A stretch of DNA of 33,228 nucleotides from positions 1 through 33,228 of the forward strand of contig JANQEG010000048.1 of NCBI GenBank assembly GCA_028278505.1, written 5' to 3'. The notes beneath the pieces were generated by a model, which saw only the letters and a list, made by a program, of their open reading frames with translations, was not told the DNA's origin and did not search any database. This document shows positions 11,250-19,364 of the stretch, in pieces; position 1 is the stretch's first letter; the number at the start of each line of letters is the position of its first letter. Origin of the DNA: Rhodobiaceae bacterium (GTDB taxonomy: Bacteria > Pseudomonadota > Alphaproteobacteria > Rhizobiales > JAKPQE01). Both the position numbers and the translations under genes were made by a program.

Positions 11250-11972
11250 TCAGTGCAGCAGGCCGCGACGGAAGCCTTGGGCAACGGCCTGGGTGCGATT
11301 GACGGCGTTGAGCTTGCGGGTCGCGGAAGCGAGATACCAGTCCGCGGTGTGGTGCGAAATGCTGAGGATATGCGCGATCTCCCAGCTCGTCTTTCCGGCC
11401 GCACACCATTTCAGGCACTCGATTTCACGCGGTGTCAGATGTGGTCGTGAAAACAAGACATGCTCCTCACCGATCAGTTCGCGCACGCGGTTATGCGCGT
11501 AAATGGCCACAAGATGCAGCGCGCTTTTCTCGCATTCTGAAATGTCGATCCGATTTGCGGCAAACGAGACAAGCGCCTGAAAACCGTTCAGCGTGTAAAT
11601 CGGAACGCAGAAACCGTCCTTCATCCCGAGTTCGCCGGCTTCGCCCCAAAGCCGCCGCGATATCCCCTCCAGCGGGCCGAATTTCCGCGCGGCCTGGTTC
11701 CACTCGAACGGGTGCACGGTATTGCGCAATTGCAGGATCACCGGATCGTACTGGACGTAGTCTTCCCTCAAATAACGCCGGGTCCACTCTTCGCTCCAGC
11801 CCGACAGCATCAAGTATTGATCGATTCGCTCGCCCGGATCCGGAATGCCGGACATGCAGAAACCGCTGAACCCCCTGTTCTCAACATAGGCCCGCAAATC
11901 GGTCAGCACGTCCTCGACCGATGACGCCGATTTCACTTTCTCGATCATTTCGAGCGCGTCATGGAATGACAT
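11250..11972 (-). CDS. LuxR-family quorum-sensing transcriptional regulator
   Basis: A 240-residue regulator with an N-terminal autoinducer-binding domain (about 1-165) and a C-terminal LuxR helix-turn-helix (about 175-238, LTPREIECLKWCAAGKTSWE followed by IAHILSISHHTADWYL). The ligand-pocket residues fall at the right spacing: Trp63, Tyr67, Asp76-Pro77 and Trp91 correspond to Trp57, Tyr61, Asp70-Pro71 and Trp85 of TraR/LuxR, so it should bind an acyl-homoserine lactone rather than be a ligand-free solo. It precedes luxI by 174 bases on the same strand, with a small CGCCG-AAA-CGGCG hairpin (11234-11246) just after its stop. By eye the gene and its flanks are less GC-rich than neighbours, hinting at transfer. 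Confidence 0.95.
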   Translation of the reverse strand: MSFHDALEMIEKVKSASSVEDVLTDLRAYVENRGFSGFCMSGIPDPGERIDQYLMLSGWSEEWTRRYLREDYVQYDPVILQLRNTVHPFEWNQAARKFGPLEGISRRLWGEAGELGMKDGFCVPIYTLNGFQALVSFAANRIDISECEKSALHLVAIYAHNRVRELIGEEHVLFSRPHLTPREIECLKWCAAGKTSWEIAHILSISHHTADWYLASATRKLNAVNRTQAVAQGFRRGLLH

Positions 11973-12050
11973 CGGTTTTCCTTGTCCGGGCGCGCCTTAC
12001 TGTTGGTATAAAGCCACACGCGAGTGTTTATCGTACAGAGAATATACAAA

Positions 12051-12085
12051 ATTATATAAAAAAGATAAATCTACGATCAAAGATT
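12051..12085 (-). promoter_or_regulatory. Predicted luxR promoter with dyad over the -35 box
   Basis: On the minus strand TTGATC (12080-12075) and a perfect TATAAT (12056-12051) are 18 bases apart, about 80 bases upstream of the luxR ATG. The 18-base sequence AATCTACGATCAAAGATT (12068-12085) has 5-bp inverted arms and covers the -35 box, so it could be an operator for autoregulation. The surrounding 12010-12095 is markedly AT-rich. Another inverted repeat, TTGGTG/CACCAA (12093-12098 and 12111-12116), lies further upstream. Confidence 0.5.
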
Positions 12086-12160
12086 GTATTTTTTGGTGCA
12101 TTTCCGCAAACACCAACGCATAATTGCAATTGATGCGTTCGCTATATTGTCGTGTGGACC

Positions 12161-13051
12161 CTATTCGGCGGCGATTACGCCGCCATGGATCGGAACAGAG
12201 CGGGCGCGCCTGCCGATTTCCTCCATCACGTCGCCGAGCGTCGGGCGCTGCTCTTCGTAAAACACGCCGAGCGCCGGATAGTCGGAGGATTCGGCCATCG
12301 CCATCGCCGCCATCAGATCCGCCCGGTCATGATCATCCGGCACGTCGCAGACCTGGATGTCGAGATTGGCGTAGGTCCGGGTGGTTTTGTCGAAGGTGAC
12401 GCAGGGCGACAGGATGTGCAGATAGGAAAAGCCGCGATGGGCGATCGCGCGGGCGATCATGTCGGCCAAATGATGCGGCCGCCCGGCATAGGCCTGGCCG
12501 ACCCAGCTCGCCCGGTAGGACAACAGCATCATCAGCGGATTGAGCGGCATGTCGCCGTTCTCGTAAGGAGAGGTCGAGGTCTTGAAGCCGAGTTCCGAGG
12601 TCGGCGAGGTCTGCCCCTTGGTCAGCCCGTATATGCCGTTATCGAACACCAGATAAGTGATATCGACATTGCGCCGGGCCGCATGCGGGATATGCCCCGC
12701 ACCGATCGCGAACGCATCGCCGTCGCCGCCGACGGCGACGACGGTGAGCCCGTCATTGGCCTGCTTGATGCCGGTCGCGACCGGCAGCGTGCGGCCGTGC
12801 AGCGTATGGAAGCCGTAGGTGTTGACGAAGAACGGAAACCGCGATGCGCAGCCGATGCCGGACACGACGACGACGTTTTCCGGCGCGATCCCCATTTCGC
12901 GAAGCGCAATCGTGAACCCTTCCGACATGGAGAAATAGCCGCACCCCGGGCACCAGGTCGGCAGCGACCGCGACCGGTAGCCCTGATGGCCGTCGGCCCG
13001 GATCTCCGTCAGCTTTTCCTCAAGATAGACTGGCTTCCAATCCGCGTTCAT
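12161..13051 (-). CDS. korB: 2-oxoacid:ferredoxin oxidoreductase, beta subunit (KorB-like)
   Basis: Thiamine-diphosphate-binding subunit of an enzyme that decarboxylates a 2-oxoacid (probably 2-oxoglutarate) to acyl-CoA while reducing an iron-sulfur carrier. In the 296 residues one sees WCPGCGYF near 35 (cluster cysteines), a GIGCASR motif, and the TDP-Mg motif GGDGDAFAIGAGH followed by NVDITYLVFDNGIYGLTKGQ. I chose the ATG at 13051, which has GAAGG 8 bases upstream; an in-frame GTG lies at 13060. The gene overlaps the end of korA by 32 bases, so translation is likely coupled. It is the last gene of the four-gene operon. The 2-oxoglutarate specificity is inferred from family resemblance only. 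Confidence 0.92.
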   Translation of the reverse strand: MNADWKPVYLEEKLTEIRADGHQGYRSRSLPTWCPGCGYFSMSEGFTIALREMGIAPENVVVVSGIGCASRFPFFVNTYGFHTLHGRTLPVATGIKQANDGLTVVAVGGDGDAFAIGAGHIPHAARRNVDITYLVFDNGIYGLTKGQTSPTSELGFKTSTSPYENGDMPLNPLMMLLSYRASWVGQAYAGRPHHLADMIARAIAHRGFSYLHILSPCVTFDKTTRTYANLDIQVCDVPDDHDRADLMAAMAMAESSDYPALGVFYEEQRPTLGDVMEEIGRRARSVPIHGGVIAAE

Positions 13052-14840
13052 CGGTTTCACCTTCGCTGGGTTGGCCGGTTGCGGCCAGACGGCGGACCTC
13101 GCTGAGGATGTCCTCGACCTGCATCGGCGTGCCCGTTGCCCGGGTCAGCCGCGTCACCGGCTTGCCCGTCGCGCCGCAGATCAGTTGCGCGAACTGGCCC
13201 TCATAATTGAGTTCGGGCACGAGCACATGGGTGCAGTCGGCAAAGAACGCCTCGATGTGTTCGAGCGGCAGCGGCGACAGCATCACCACCTTCATCGCCG
13301 TGCACGGCAGCCCCTCTGCCTGAGCCGCGAACATCGCCTCGAGGATCTCGCCGAAGGTCGATCCCCAGCCGAGGATACCGACCGGCACCGGGCCCTCGTC
13401 GCCGAAGCGTTTGGCCACCGTCAGCCCGGGATGCTCGGTCGCCGCGATCAGCTTTTCGTGGCGCTTGCGGCTCATGGCGGCGTGCATTTCGGGCAGGTCG
13501 CTCGGCCGGCCGAGCTCGTTGTGCTCCAGGCCGGTAATTGTGTGGACGCCGCCGGCCTGTCCGGGCAGCGCCCGCGGGCTGACATTTGTCGGTGTCTCGG
13601 CGAAGCGGCGGAACGGGCCGCCGCCGACGCTCGGGCCCTCGAACGGTTTCGGCGCGAACGGGTTGGTCTTCGGCGGGATCACGGTTTCGTAGCGGTTCGA
13701 CAGATAGAGGTCGAGCAGCACGATGACCGGGGTCTGGTGGCGCTCGGCCAGTTCGAACGCCTTGCCGGCGCAGCGGTAGCAGCCCTCCACATTGGTCGGC
13801 GCCAGCACGATGCGCTGGGCATCGCCCGAAGCGCCGAACACCGCCATGTTGAGGTCCGACTGCTCGGTCTTGGTCGGCATGCCGGTCGACGGCCCGCCGC
13901 GCTGGCTGACGACGATCACGCTCGGCACTTCCGCCATCACCCCGAGGCCGAGCATTTCCGCCATCAGCGCCAGCCCCGGCCCCGATGTCGCGGTCGCCGC
14001 GCGGGCGCCCGCATAGCCGGCGCCGATCGTCGCCGCGATCGCCGAGATCTCATCCTCGGTCTGCAACAGCCGCGCCCCGCGCAGCGGCATTTCCTGGGCC
14101 AGCCGCTCCATGATGCTGGTCGCCGGCGTGATCGGATAGCCGAAGAAGCACTCGATCCCGGCATCGAGCAGGCCGCGCACGGTGGCGCCATTGCCGGTCA
14201 TCATCACCGCCCGTGCGCCCTCGGCCTGGTAGGAGGGCGGCTCCATGGTCACGTCGTCGAGCTTGAAGACGCCGGCGCCGACATCGTAGCCGGCGTCGAA
14301 GGCCTGCATATTTGCCTCGGTCACCGCCTCCGGCTTGCCGGCGAATTTGCGCATGATGGTCTGCTGAAACGCCTCCGGCGGGATGTCGTAGAGGCCGGCG
14401 AGATAGCCGAGCGCGGCGATGTTGCGGCCGCGGGCATTGCCGCTCGCCTGTTCGGAGATCGCCCGCAGCGACGCCCCATAGGGGATCTGCGCCGGCCTGA
14501 CATGGGCGCTCATATGGCCGCCCTCCGCCACCCGCGCGATCGGCGCATCGTCGAAGATCACGGCACCGAAGTCGCGCACCTCGCCGACATGGGGGATGGC
14601 GTGGCCGTCATGGAGCGACACCAGCACATCGGAATGGTGCTTCAGCGAATAGGCCTGCTCGCTGGACACCCGGACGCGCGCGATACATTTGCCGAAACCG
14701 CGGATCTCGGCCGGATAGAGGTCGAAGGCGATGACCTTGTAGCCCATCAGCGCCATGGTCCGCTTGAGGATGTCGCCGGCGGCGATGGTGCCGTCGCCGG
14801 CCGAGCCGCAAATGGCGATCTGGAGATCTGTCCCGTGCAC
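13020..14840 (-). CDS. korA: 2-oxoacid:ferredoxin oxidoreductase, fused gamma-alpha subunit (KorA-like)
   Basis: A 606-residue subunit. The N-terminal gamma domain (about 1-190) begins DLQIAICGSAGDGTI, the alpha domain (about 200 on) has ECFFGYPITPATSIME, TSGPGLALMAEMLG, and the RGGPSTGMPTKTEQSDL motif. This fused layout is that of KorA in Mycobacterium and aerobic proteobacteria. With KorB it forms the oxoacid-oxidising core. The GTG at 14840 directly follows the stop of the preceding gene, has GGGAG 7 bases before it and puts the start right at the gamma domain; the ATG at 14885 would add 15 low-complexity residues read inside the upstream gene. Overlaps korB by 32 bases. Confidence 0.92.
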   Translation of the reverse strand: MHGTDLQIAICGSAGDGTIAAGDILKRTMALMGYKVIAFDLYPAEIRGFGKCIARVRVSSEQAYSLKHHSDVLVSLHDGHAIPHVGEVRDFGAVIFDDAPIARVAEGGHMSAHVRPAQIPYGASLRAISEQASGNARGRNIAALGYLAGLYDIPPEAFQQTIMRKFAGKPEAVTEANMQAFDAGYDVGAGVFKLDDVTMEPPSYQAEGARAVMMTGNGATVRGLLDAGIECFFGYPITPATSIMERLAQEMPLRGARLLQTEDEISAIAATIGAGYAGARAATATSGPGLALMAEMLGLGVMAEVPSVIVVSQRGGPSTGMPTKTEQSDLNMAVFGASGDAQRIVLAPTNVEGCYRCAGKAFELAERHQTPVIVLLDLYLSNRYETVIPPKTNPFAPKPFEGPSVGGGPFRRFAETPTNVSPRALPGQAGGVHTITGLEHNELGRPSDLPEMHAAMSRKRHEKLIAATEHPGLTVAKRFGDEGPVPVGILGWGSTFGEILEAMFAAQAEGLPCTAMKVVMLSPLPLEHIEAFFADCTHVLVPELNYEGQFAQLICGATGKPVTRLTRATGTPMQVEDILSEVRRLAATGQPSEGETDERGLEASLS

Positions 14841-14841
14841 C

Positions 14842-15864
14842 TCAATGCTCCCAGAAGCTCGACCAGATGCGGCCGTCCTCGACACGGATGGCGAGCGGAT
14901 CGGGGTCGTCGAAGGCCTCCTCGGCGCCGGTCATGTTGCGCGCCGCGATCTCGCCCATGATCCGGACGTTCTTCCAGCCGTGGTAGAATTTGTACCCCTT
15001 GCCGGCATCGGACCAGATCTGGCAGACGTCGCCGGCCGCCCAGATGGCGTCGTTCGACGACTGCAATTGCGTGTTGACGAGAATGCCGCGTTCGATGTCG
15101 ATGCCGGCGCTGAGCAGGAATTCCACCGACGGCTGCTGGCCGCAAAACGCCATGATGACGTTGCCGGACGCCGTCGTTCCGTCGGAAAACACCATCCGCC
15201 GCGGCAGCCGCCCGCCGATATCCTCGATCGCCGTCGGCCGCCGGCCGTCGATGATCTCGATCCCGGTCGCCGTCAGCGCGTCGAGCAGTTCGCCGCGCTC
15301 CTCCGGCGCGATCTGGTGCGGCCAGAACGTGTGGTCGTTGGTCACCAGGATCACCTTGTGGCCGGTATCGACCAGGGTGAAGGCGAGATCGAGGCCGATC
15401 ATGTCGCCGCCGAGCATGATCACCGTGCCGCCCTTGGGCACCGCCTTGCGGGTCACCACCGCCTGCTCGAAAGAGCCGAAATCGTGCAGCAAGTGCCGGT
15501 AGTCGGAGAGCGCCGCCGGCAGATAGCCGCCGCCGCCGGAACAGACCAGCAGCCGGTCGAACCCCATCACCTCGTTATGGGCGAACTGGATCGTGAGATT
15601 GCGGCCGTCGACCTCGACCACGCGCGAGGCGCGGCGGAGCTGGATGTCGAGCATGTCGAACACTTCGGTCGGCACCGCCAGCAGGTCGCGCCAGTCCTCG
15701 ACGCCCAGAAACAGCTTCGGCAGGTCGTAGCGGTTGTAAAAGGGCAGGCTCGAAATCGTCACCAGCGAGATCCGCGCTTCCGGGTCGCGCTCGCGGATGG
15801 TCCGCGCCGCGCCGAAACCGGCGCTGCCCGACCCGATGATGGCATATCTGCTCGGCTCACCCAT
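14842..15864 (-). CDS. FAD/NAD(P)-dependent oxidoreductase of the NirB/rubredoxin-reductase type
   Basis: A 340-residue flavoprotein with two Rossmann-type nucleotide sites: GSGSAGFGAARTI near residue 11 for FAD and VIMLGGDMIGLDLAFTL near 150 for NAD(P)H. The FAD-closing motif WAAGDVCQIW lies near residue 285. It has no CxxxxC redox disulfide, so it belongs with single-electron-partner reductases (rubredoxin or ferredoxin reductases, NirB N-terminus) rather than disulfide reductases. Its ATG at 15864 comes directly after the upstream stop codon (TGA-GTG-ATG, so GTG 15867 is also possible), and its own stop nearly touches the GTG start of korA. The context suggests it moves electrons between the Kor enzyme and a pyridine nucleotide or a small Fe-S carrier. 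Partner unknown. Confidence 0.85.
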   Translation of the reverse strand: MGEPSRYAIIGSGSAGFGAARTIRERDPEARISLVTISSLPFYNRYDLPKLFLGVEDWRDLLAVPTEVFDMLDIQLRRASRVVEVDGRNLTIQFAHNEVMGFDRLLVCSGGGGYLPAALSDYRHLLHDFGSFEQAVVTRKAVPKGGTVIMLGGDMIGLDLAFTLVDTGHKVILVTNDHTFWPHQIAPEERGELLDALTATGIEIIDGRRPTAIEDIGGRLPRRMVFSDGTTASGNVIMAFCGQQPSVEFLLSAGIDIERGILVNTQLQSSNDAIWAAGDVCQIWSDAGKGYKFYHGWKNVRIMGEIAARNMTGAEEAFDDPDPLAIRVEDGRIWSSFWEH

Positions 15865-15867
15865 CAC

Positions 15868-17691
15868 TCACACGTCCCGGACAACGAATTCCTTGCGGGC
15901 GATCGAGATGCAGCGCGTCGGACAGACGTGATAGCAGGCGCCGCAGCGGATGCACTCATTGTTGTCGATCCAGATCGCCCCGACCCGGTTCCATTCCCCC
16001 GCCTCGATCAGGTCGCCATAGGTGCCGTCGGCATTGATGCCGATCCCCTCGACCATCTTGATGCAGTTCTTCGGCGCCACGTCGATGCAGGCACGGCAGA
16101 AGATGCAGTTGTCGGGATCGATCTGGTAGCTCAGATTGCATAAGTAGCAGCGCTTCGATTCCTCGAACGCCAGGCCCGCATCATAGCCGGTCTCGACCTC
16201 GCGGGTGAGCGACTGGCATCTGGTCGCGATGTCCTCGGTCGGCATGTGCTGCTGCGGAATGAAGTCGAAGGTGCGTTCGCGCTGCGGCTTGTCGACCGGC
16301 GAGATGCGCACCATCTTGCGCCGCCGCTCGCGCCCCATCAGCCAGGTGTCGATGCCGAGCGCCACCTCGCGGGCGTGGCCGATCGCCGCGATCACCGTGC
16401 TTGCGCCCTTGACGTAGTCGCCGGCGGCAAACACGCCGTCGATCGAGGTCATGCCGCGATCGTCGACGTCGGCATTGTCCCAGCGATCGAGCCGAATATC
16501 GGTATCGAGGAAATCGTGCACCGTCTTCTGGCCGATGGCGATCAGCACGGTGTCGCAGCCAACCGTGAACTCCGAACCCTCGATCGGGATCGCCTTGCGC
16601 CGGCCGTTGGGGCGCCAGCCGCCGAGCCGGTTCTGCACGAATTCCACCGCGCGCACATGGCCGCTATCGTCGACAAGCAGATCGACCGGCGTGCGCAGGC
16701 CGTTGATGTGCACGTGCTCGCGCTTGGCGTCGAATATCTCTTCCTTGCTGACGGGAATGTATTCCTCGCCGGTGCGGATGTGGATCATCACCTCCTCGGC
16801 GCCGAGCCTGAGCGCCACCCGGGCGCAGTCGAGCGCGGTGAACCCGGCGCCGACGACGGCGACCCGCTTGCCGACGCTGCGGGCTGCGCCGCGGTGCAGA
16901 TCGAGCAGAAAATCGAAGCCGTATTCGACGCCGTCGATCCGGTCGGCCCGGCCGCCCGGCGCCTCGTCCTTCAACGGCAGATCGAGCGCCGCCGTGCAGC
17001 CGGCGGCAAGCAGCACCGCGTCGAAGTCGCGGCGCAGCTCGGCCAGCGAGACTTCGCCCTCGCCATTGCCGACCGCAACGCCGGTCTTCAGTTCGACCCC
17101 GAGCCGCAACGCGTTGTGCAGTTCGATCCTGAGCGTGTCGCGCGGCAGCCGAAACTCCGGAATCCCGTAACGCAGCATGCCGCCGGGCTCGGCCTCGCGC
17201 TCCAGGATCGTCACGTCATGGCCGAGCAGGGAGAGGTCGTGCGCCGCCGCCACACCGGCCGGTCCGGCGCCGATAATGGCGACCCGTTTGCCGGACGGCG
17301 AATAGAGGCTTTCGGTGATGCGGTGGCCGGCGTGCTTGAGGTCGGCCGAGGCGCGCTTCAGATGGCAGATGTTGACCGAGGCGCCATTGCCCGGCCAGCC
17401 ATGCCGGCATTTCGCCTCGCACGGTCTGGAACAGATGCGCCCGAGCACGCCCGGCAGCACGTTGGCCTCGCGGTTGATCTCGTAGGCCGAGCCGTATTCG
17501 CCCTCCATGATCGCCCAGATATAGGCCGGGATATTGGTTCCGGCCGGACAGGCGGTCTGGCAGGGGATGTTCTGCTCCACCCAGCCGATGTCGCGGGCAT
17601 CGGAGGAATAGTAGGTTGAGGCGTCCGTTGATTTGTTGTCGGCGGTCGGCGGTTTAGCGGCGGCTCCGCCGCTGACTGGGCTACGTGTCAT
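15868..17691 (-). CDS. GltD-like NAD(P)-dependent flavo-iron-sulfur oxidoreductase with C-terminal ferredoxin domain
   Basis: A 607-residue electron-transfer protein, first gene of the kor operon. N-terminal cysteines of the glutamate-synthase-small-subunit type: Cys44 and Cys48 (PCQTACPAGTNIP), Cys87, Cys91, Cys95 (GRICSRPCEAKC). Then an FAD site VAIIGAGPAGVAAAHDL (about 136-152), and a second nucleotide site VAVVGAGFTALDCA (about 276). FAD-closing motif DGVFAAGDYVKGAS is near 413. The last ~100 residues hold two [4Fe-4S] sites: CRACIDVAPKNC (irregular: seven residues before the last Cys) and the regular CIRCGACYHVCP. It has no glutamine-using large subunit nearby, so it is not glutamate synthase; with korAB it likely passes electrons to NAD(P)+. 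Starts at ATG 17691. Confidence 0.88.
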   Translation of the reverse strand: MTRSPVSGGAAAKPPTADNKSTDASTYYSSDARDIGWVEQNIPCQTACPAGTNIPAYIWAIMEGEYGSAYEINREANVLPGVLGRICSRPCEAKCRHGWPGNGASVNICHLKRASADLKHAGHRITESLYSPSGKRVAIIGAGPAGVAAAHDLSLLGHDVTILEREAEPGGMLRYGIPEFRLPRDTLRIELHNALRLGVELKTGVAVGNGEGEVSLAELRRDFDAVLLAAGCTAALDLPLKDEAPGGRADRIDGVEYGFDFLLDLHRGAARSVGKRVAVVGAGFTALDCARVALRLGAEEVMIHIRTGEEYIPVSKEEIFDAKREHVHINGLRTPVDLLVDDSGHVRAVEFVQNRLGGWRPNGRRKAIPIEGSEFTVGCDTVLIAIGQKTVHDFLDTDIRLDRWDNADVDDRGMTSIDGVFAAGDYVKGASTVIAAIGHAREVALGIDTWLMGRERRRKMVRISPVDKPQRERTFDFIPQQHMPTEDIATRCQSLTREVETGYDAGLAFEESKRCYLCNLSYQIDPDNCIFCRACIDVAPKNCIKMVEGIGINADGTYGDLIEAGEWNRVGAIWIDNNECIRCGACYHVCPTRCISIARKEFVVRDV

Positions 17692-17882
17692 CGACCCTTA
17701 TTCCGTCCTGGTCGGTTCGGACTGCACGGGCACGCCGGCACCGTACACCCTTTATTACCGTCACGCGACGCAACTGCCCCCGTCACGCCGTCGCCATGAC
17801 CTCTGCCCGCATCTTGGACCGGTATTCGTTTGCAATCCAGTGTCTCAATGCATTTTTTTCAATGATCACAACCGGTCTTGCA

Positions 17883-19364
17883 TCATTTACCGATGATTTT
17901 CACCCGCGTTCCGGGCTCCAGCCGGTCGTTGTTCGCCAATCCGTTGAGCACCAGGAACAGCGTCAACCCGTCGCCGCCGCCGCCCATCCGCGCAGCCAGC
18001 GTCTTTACGGTGTCGCCGGCGCGCACGGTGGCGATGCGGATGCGCTGCGGCCGGATCCGGGACACCTCCGCCGCCGACAGCTTGCGGAAGCTCGATACCG
18101 TGCGCTGCGCGGCCGCATCGAAGCCCGAGGTCAGGTCGCGGGTCGCGAAGATGAACCGGTAGGCCCGGCCGTCGATCCGCACCACCGAGATGCGGAACGA
18201 CCAGCCGTCGGCTTCGGCAATCGCGGTCGCGCCGGCGAACCCGGAAACGGTGATGGCCGATATCGTCTCGGTGTCGAGGCCGTTGATCCAGCCCGAGGCG
18301 AGATAGTCGGTGAGCGGCTGTCCGGACGGAATGTCGACGCTGTCGAAACGCAGCGCCGCATCGTCGGCAGCGGTGCCCAAAACCGCCTTGGCGGTGTTGC
18401 GCAATTGGTAGCCCGGCGGCGCCTCGAAGGTGATTTCGAGGCCCGGATGCAGGAATCTGGTGCCGCGGATGACGCCGCCGCTGGGGTCGTCGCCATATTG
18501 GAGGCCGTTGATCGCATTGAGATAGGCGTCGCGATCGGTGCGGCCGACGCCGGGCGCGCCGAAACGGCGGGCGTGCGCAATGACCTGGGTGATCCGTTCC
18601 GAAGTGCCCGGATGGGTCGACAGGAAATCGGCATTGCCCTCGCCCGTGGTCAAATCGGCGAACCGTCCCATCGACTTCAGGAACCGGGCGGCGGCGTGCG
18701 GATCGTAGCCGGCCTTGGCGGTGGTGCGCACGCCGATCTCGTCGGCTTCGAGTTCCTGCGCCCGCGAGAAGCTGGCGAGGTCGACCTGGCTCGAGGCGAG
18801 CGTCGCCCGGGCCCGTTCGGTGTCCTTGAAGACGTCCTTGACGACCCGGCGCGCAACGACTGCGGCCTGCACCCGGTTTTCCCGCTCGATCGCGTGGCGC
18901 GCAGTCACATGGGCGATCTCATGGGCGAGCACGGCGGCAACTTCGGACGCATCATTGGCCAGCGCCAGCAGGCCGCGGGTGACGTAGAGATAGCCGCCGG
19001 GCAGGGCGAACGCGTTGACCGCCGGCGAATTGAGAATGGTGATCCGGTAGGACGTGTCCGGCGCGTCCGAGGCGACGACCAGGCGGCCGACGATCTTTTC
19101 AAGCTGCCGCTCGGTCGACGCGTCGCGATAGGGCCCGCCATAGGCGGCGACGATCTTGGGGTGTTCCCGCGCCCCGATCGCGGCATCGGTTTCGACCGTC
19201 GCGGTCTTCGGCTGCGTCGGCGCCACCGGCGCCACGTAAAGGCGCTCGTCACTGGTCAGCGTGCAGCCGGAGATGAGGCCGAACGCGACCGCGCCGGCGA
19301 GGAACCCGCGCATCGGAACCCGCCGCAGCATCGGTAGGGCGGCCTTCGGCCTGATCTCATTCAC
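17883..19364 (-). CDS. M48-family zinc metalloprotease lipoprotein with C-terminal LysM
   Basis: A 493-residue predicted lipoprotein: hydrophobic signal and lipobox LISGC with Cys34 as the lipidated residue. The M48 peptidase domain has the zinc motif HEIAHVTARH (His148, Glu149, His152) and a downstream AQELEADEIGVR segment giving the third zinc ligand. Such BepA/LoiP-like proteases check outer-membrane protein assembly in the periplasm. The C-terminal ~50 residues (VRAGDTVKTLAARMG ... RVKIIG) form a LysM-like peptidoglycan-binding module. The GTG start at 19364 overlaps the stop of the upstream gene as GTGA; ATG codons at 19331 and 19313 also leave the signal peptide complete. It converges on no gene; the kor operon promoter region follows. 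Confidence 0.92.
   Translation of the reverse strand: MNEIRPKAALPMLRRVPMRGFLAGAVAFGLISGCTLTSDERLYVAPVAPTQPKTATVETDAAIGAREHPKIVAAYGGPYRDASTERQLEKIVGRLVVASDAPDTSYRITILNSPAVNAFALPGGYLYVTRGLLALANDASEVAAVLAHEIAHVTARHAIERENRVQAAVVARRVVKDVFKDTERARATLASSQVDLASFSRAQELEADEIGVRTTAKAGYDPHAAARFLKSMGRFADLTTGEGNADFLSTHPGTSERITQVIAHARRFGAPGVGRTDRDAYLNAINGLQYGDDPSGGVIRGTRFLHPGLEITFEAPPGYQLRNTAKAVLGTAADDAALRFDSVDIPSGQPLTDYLASGWINGLDTETISAITVSGFAGATAIAEADGWSFRISVVRIDGRAYRFIFATRDLTSGFDAAAQRTVSSFRKLSAAEVSRIRPQRIRIATVRAGDTVKTLAARMGGGGDGLTLFLVLNGLANNDRLEPGTRVKIIGK

Noticed and set aside
12001-12014. TTGGTATAAAG near luxR, resembling the left end of the mini-elements in reverse
   Set aside because: No matching right end or TTA partner lies within a few hundred bases, and the stretch is part of the luxR leader. 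A chance match is likely.
13071-19337. Very long plus-strand open frames (13071-14960, 16246-17619, 17685-19337) opposite the kor operon and the M48 gene
   Set aside because: The products are His/Arg/Ala-rich with no recognisable domain, while the minus-strand genes have full motif sets.
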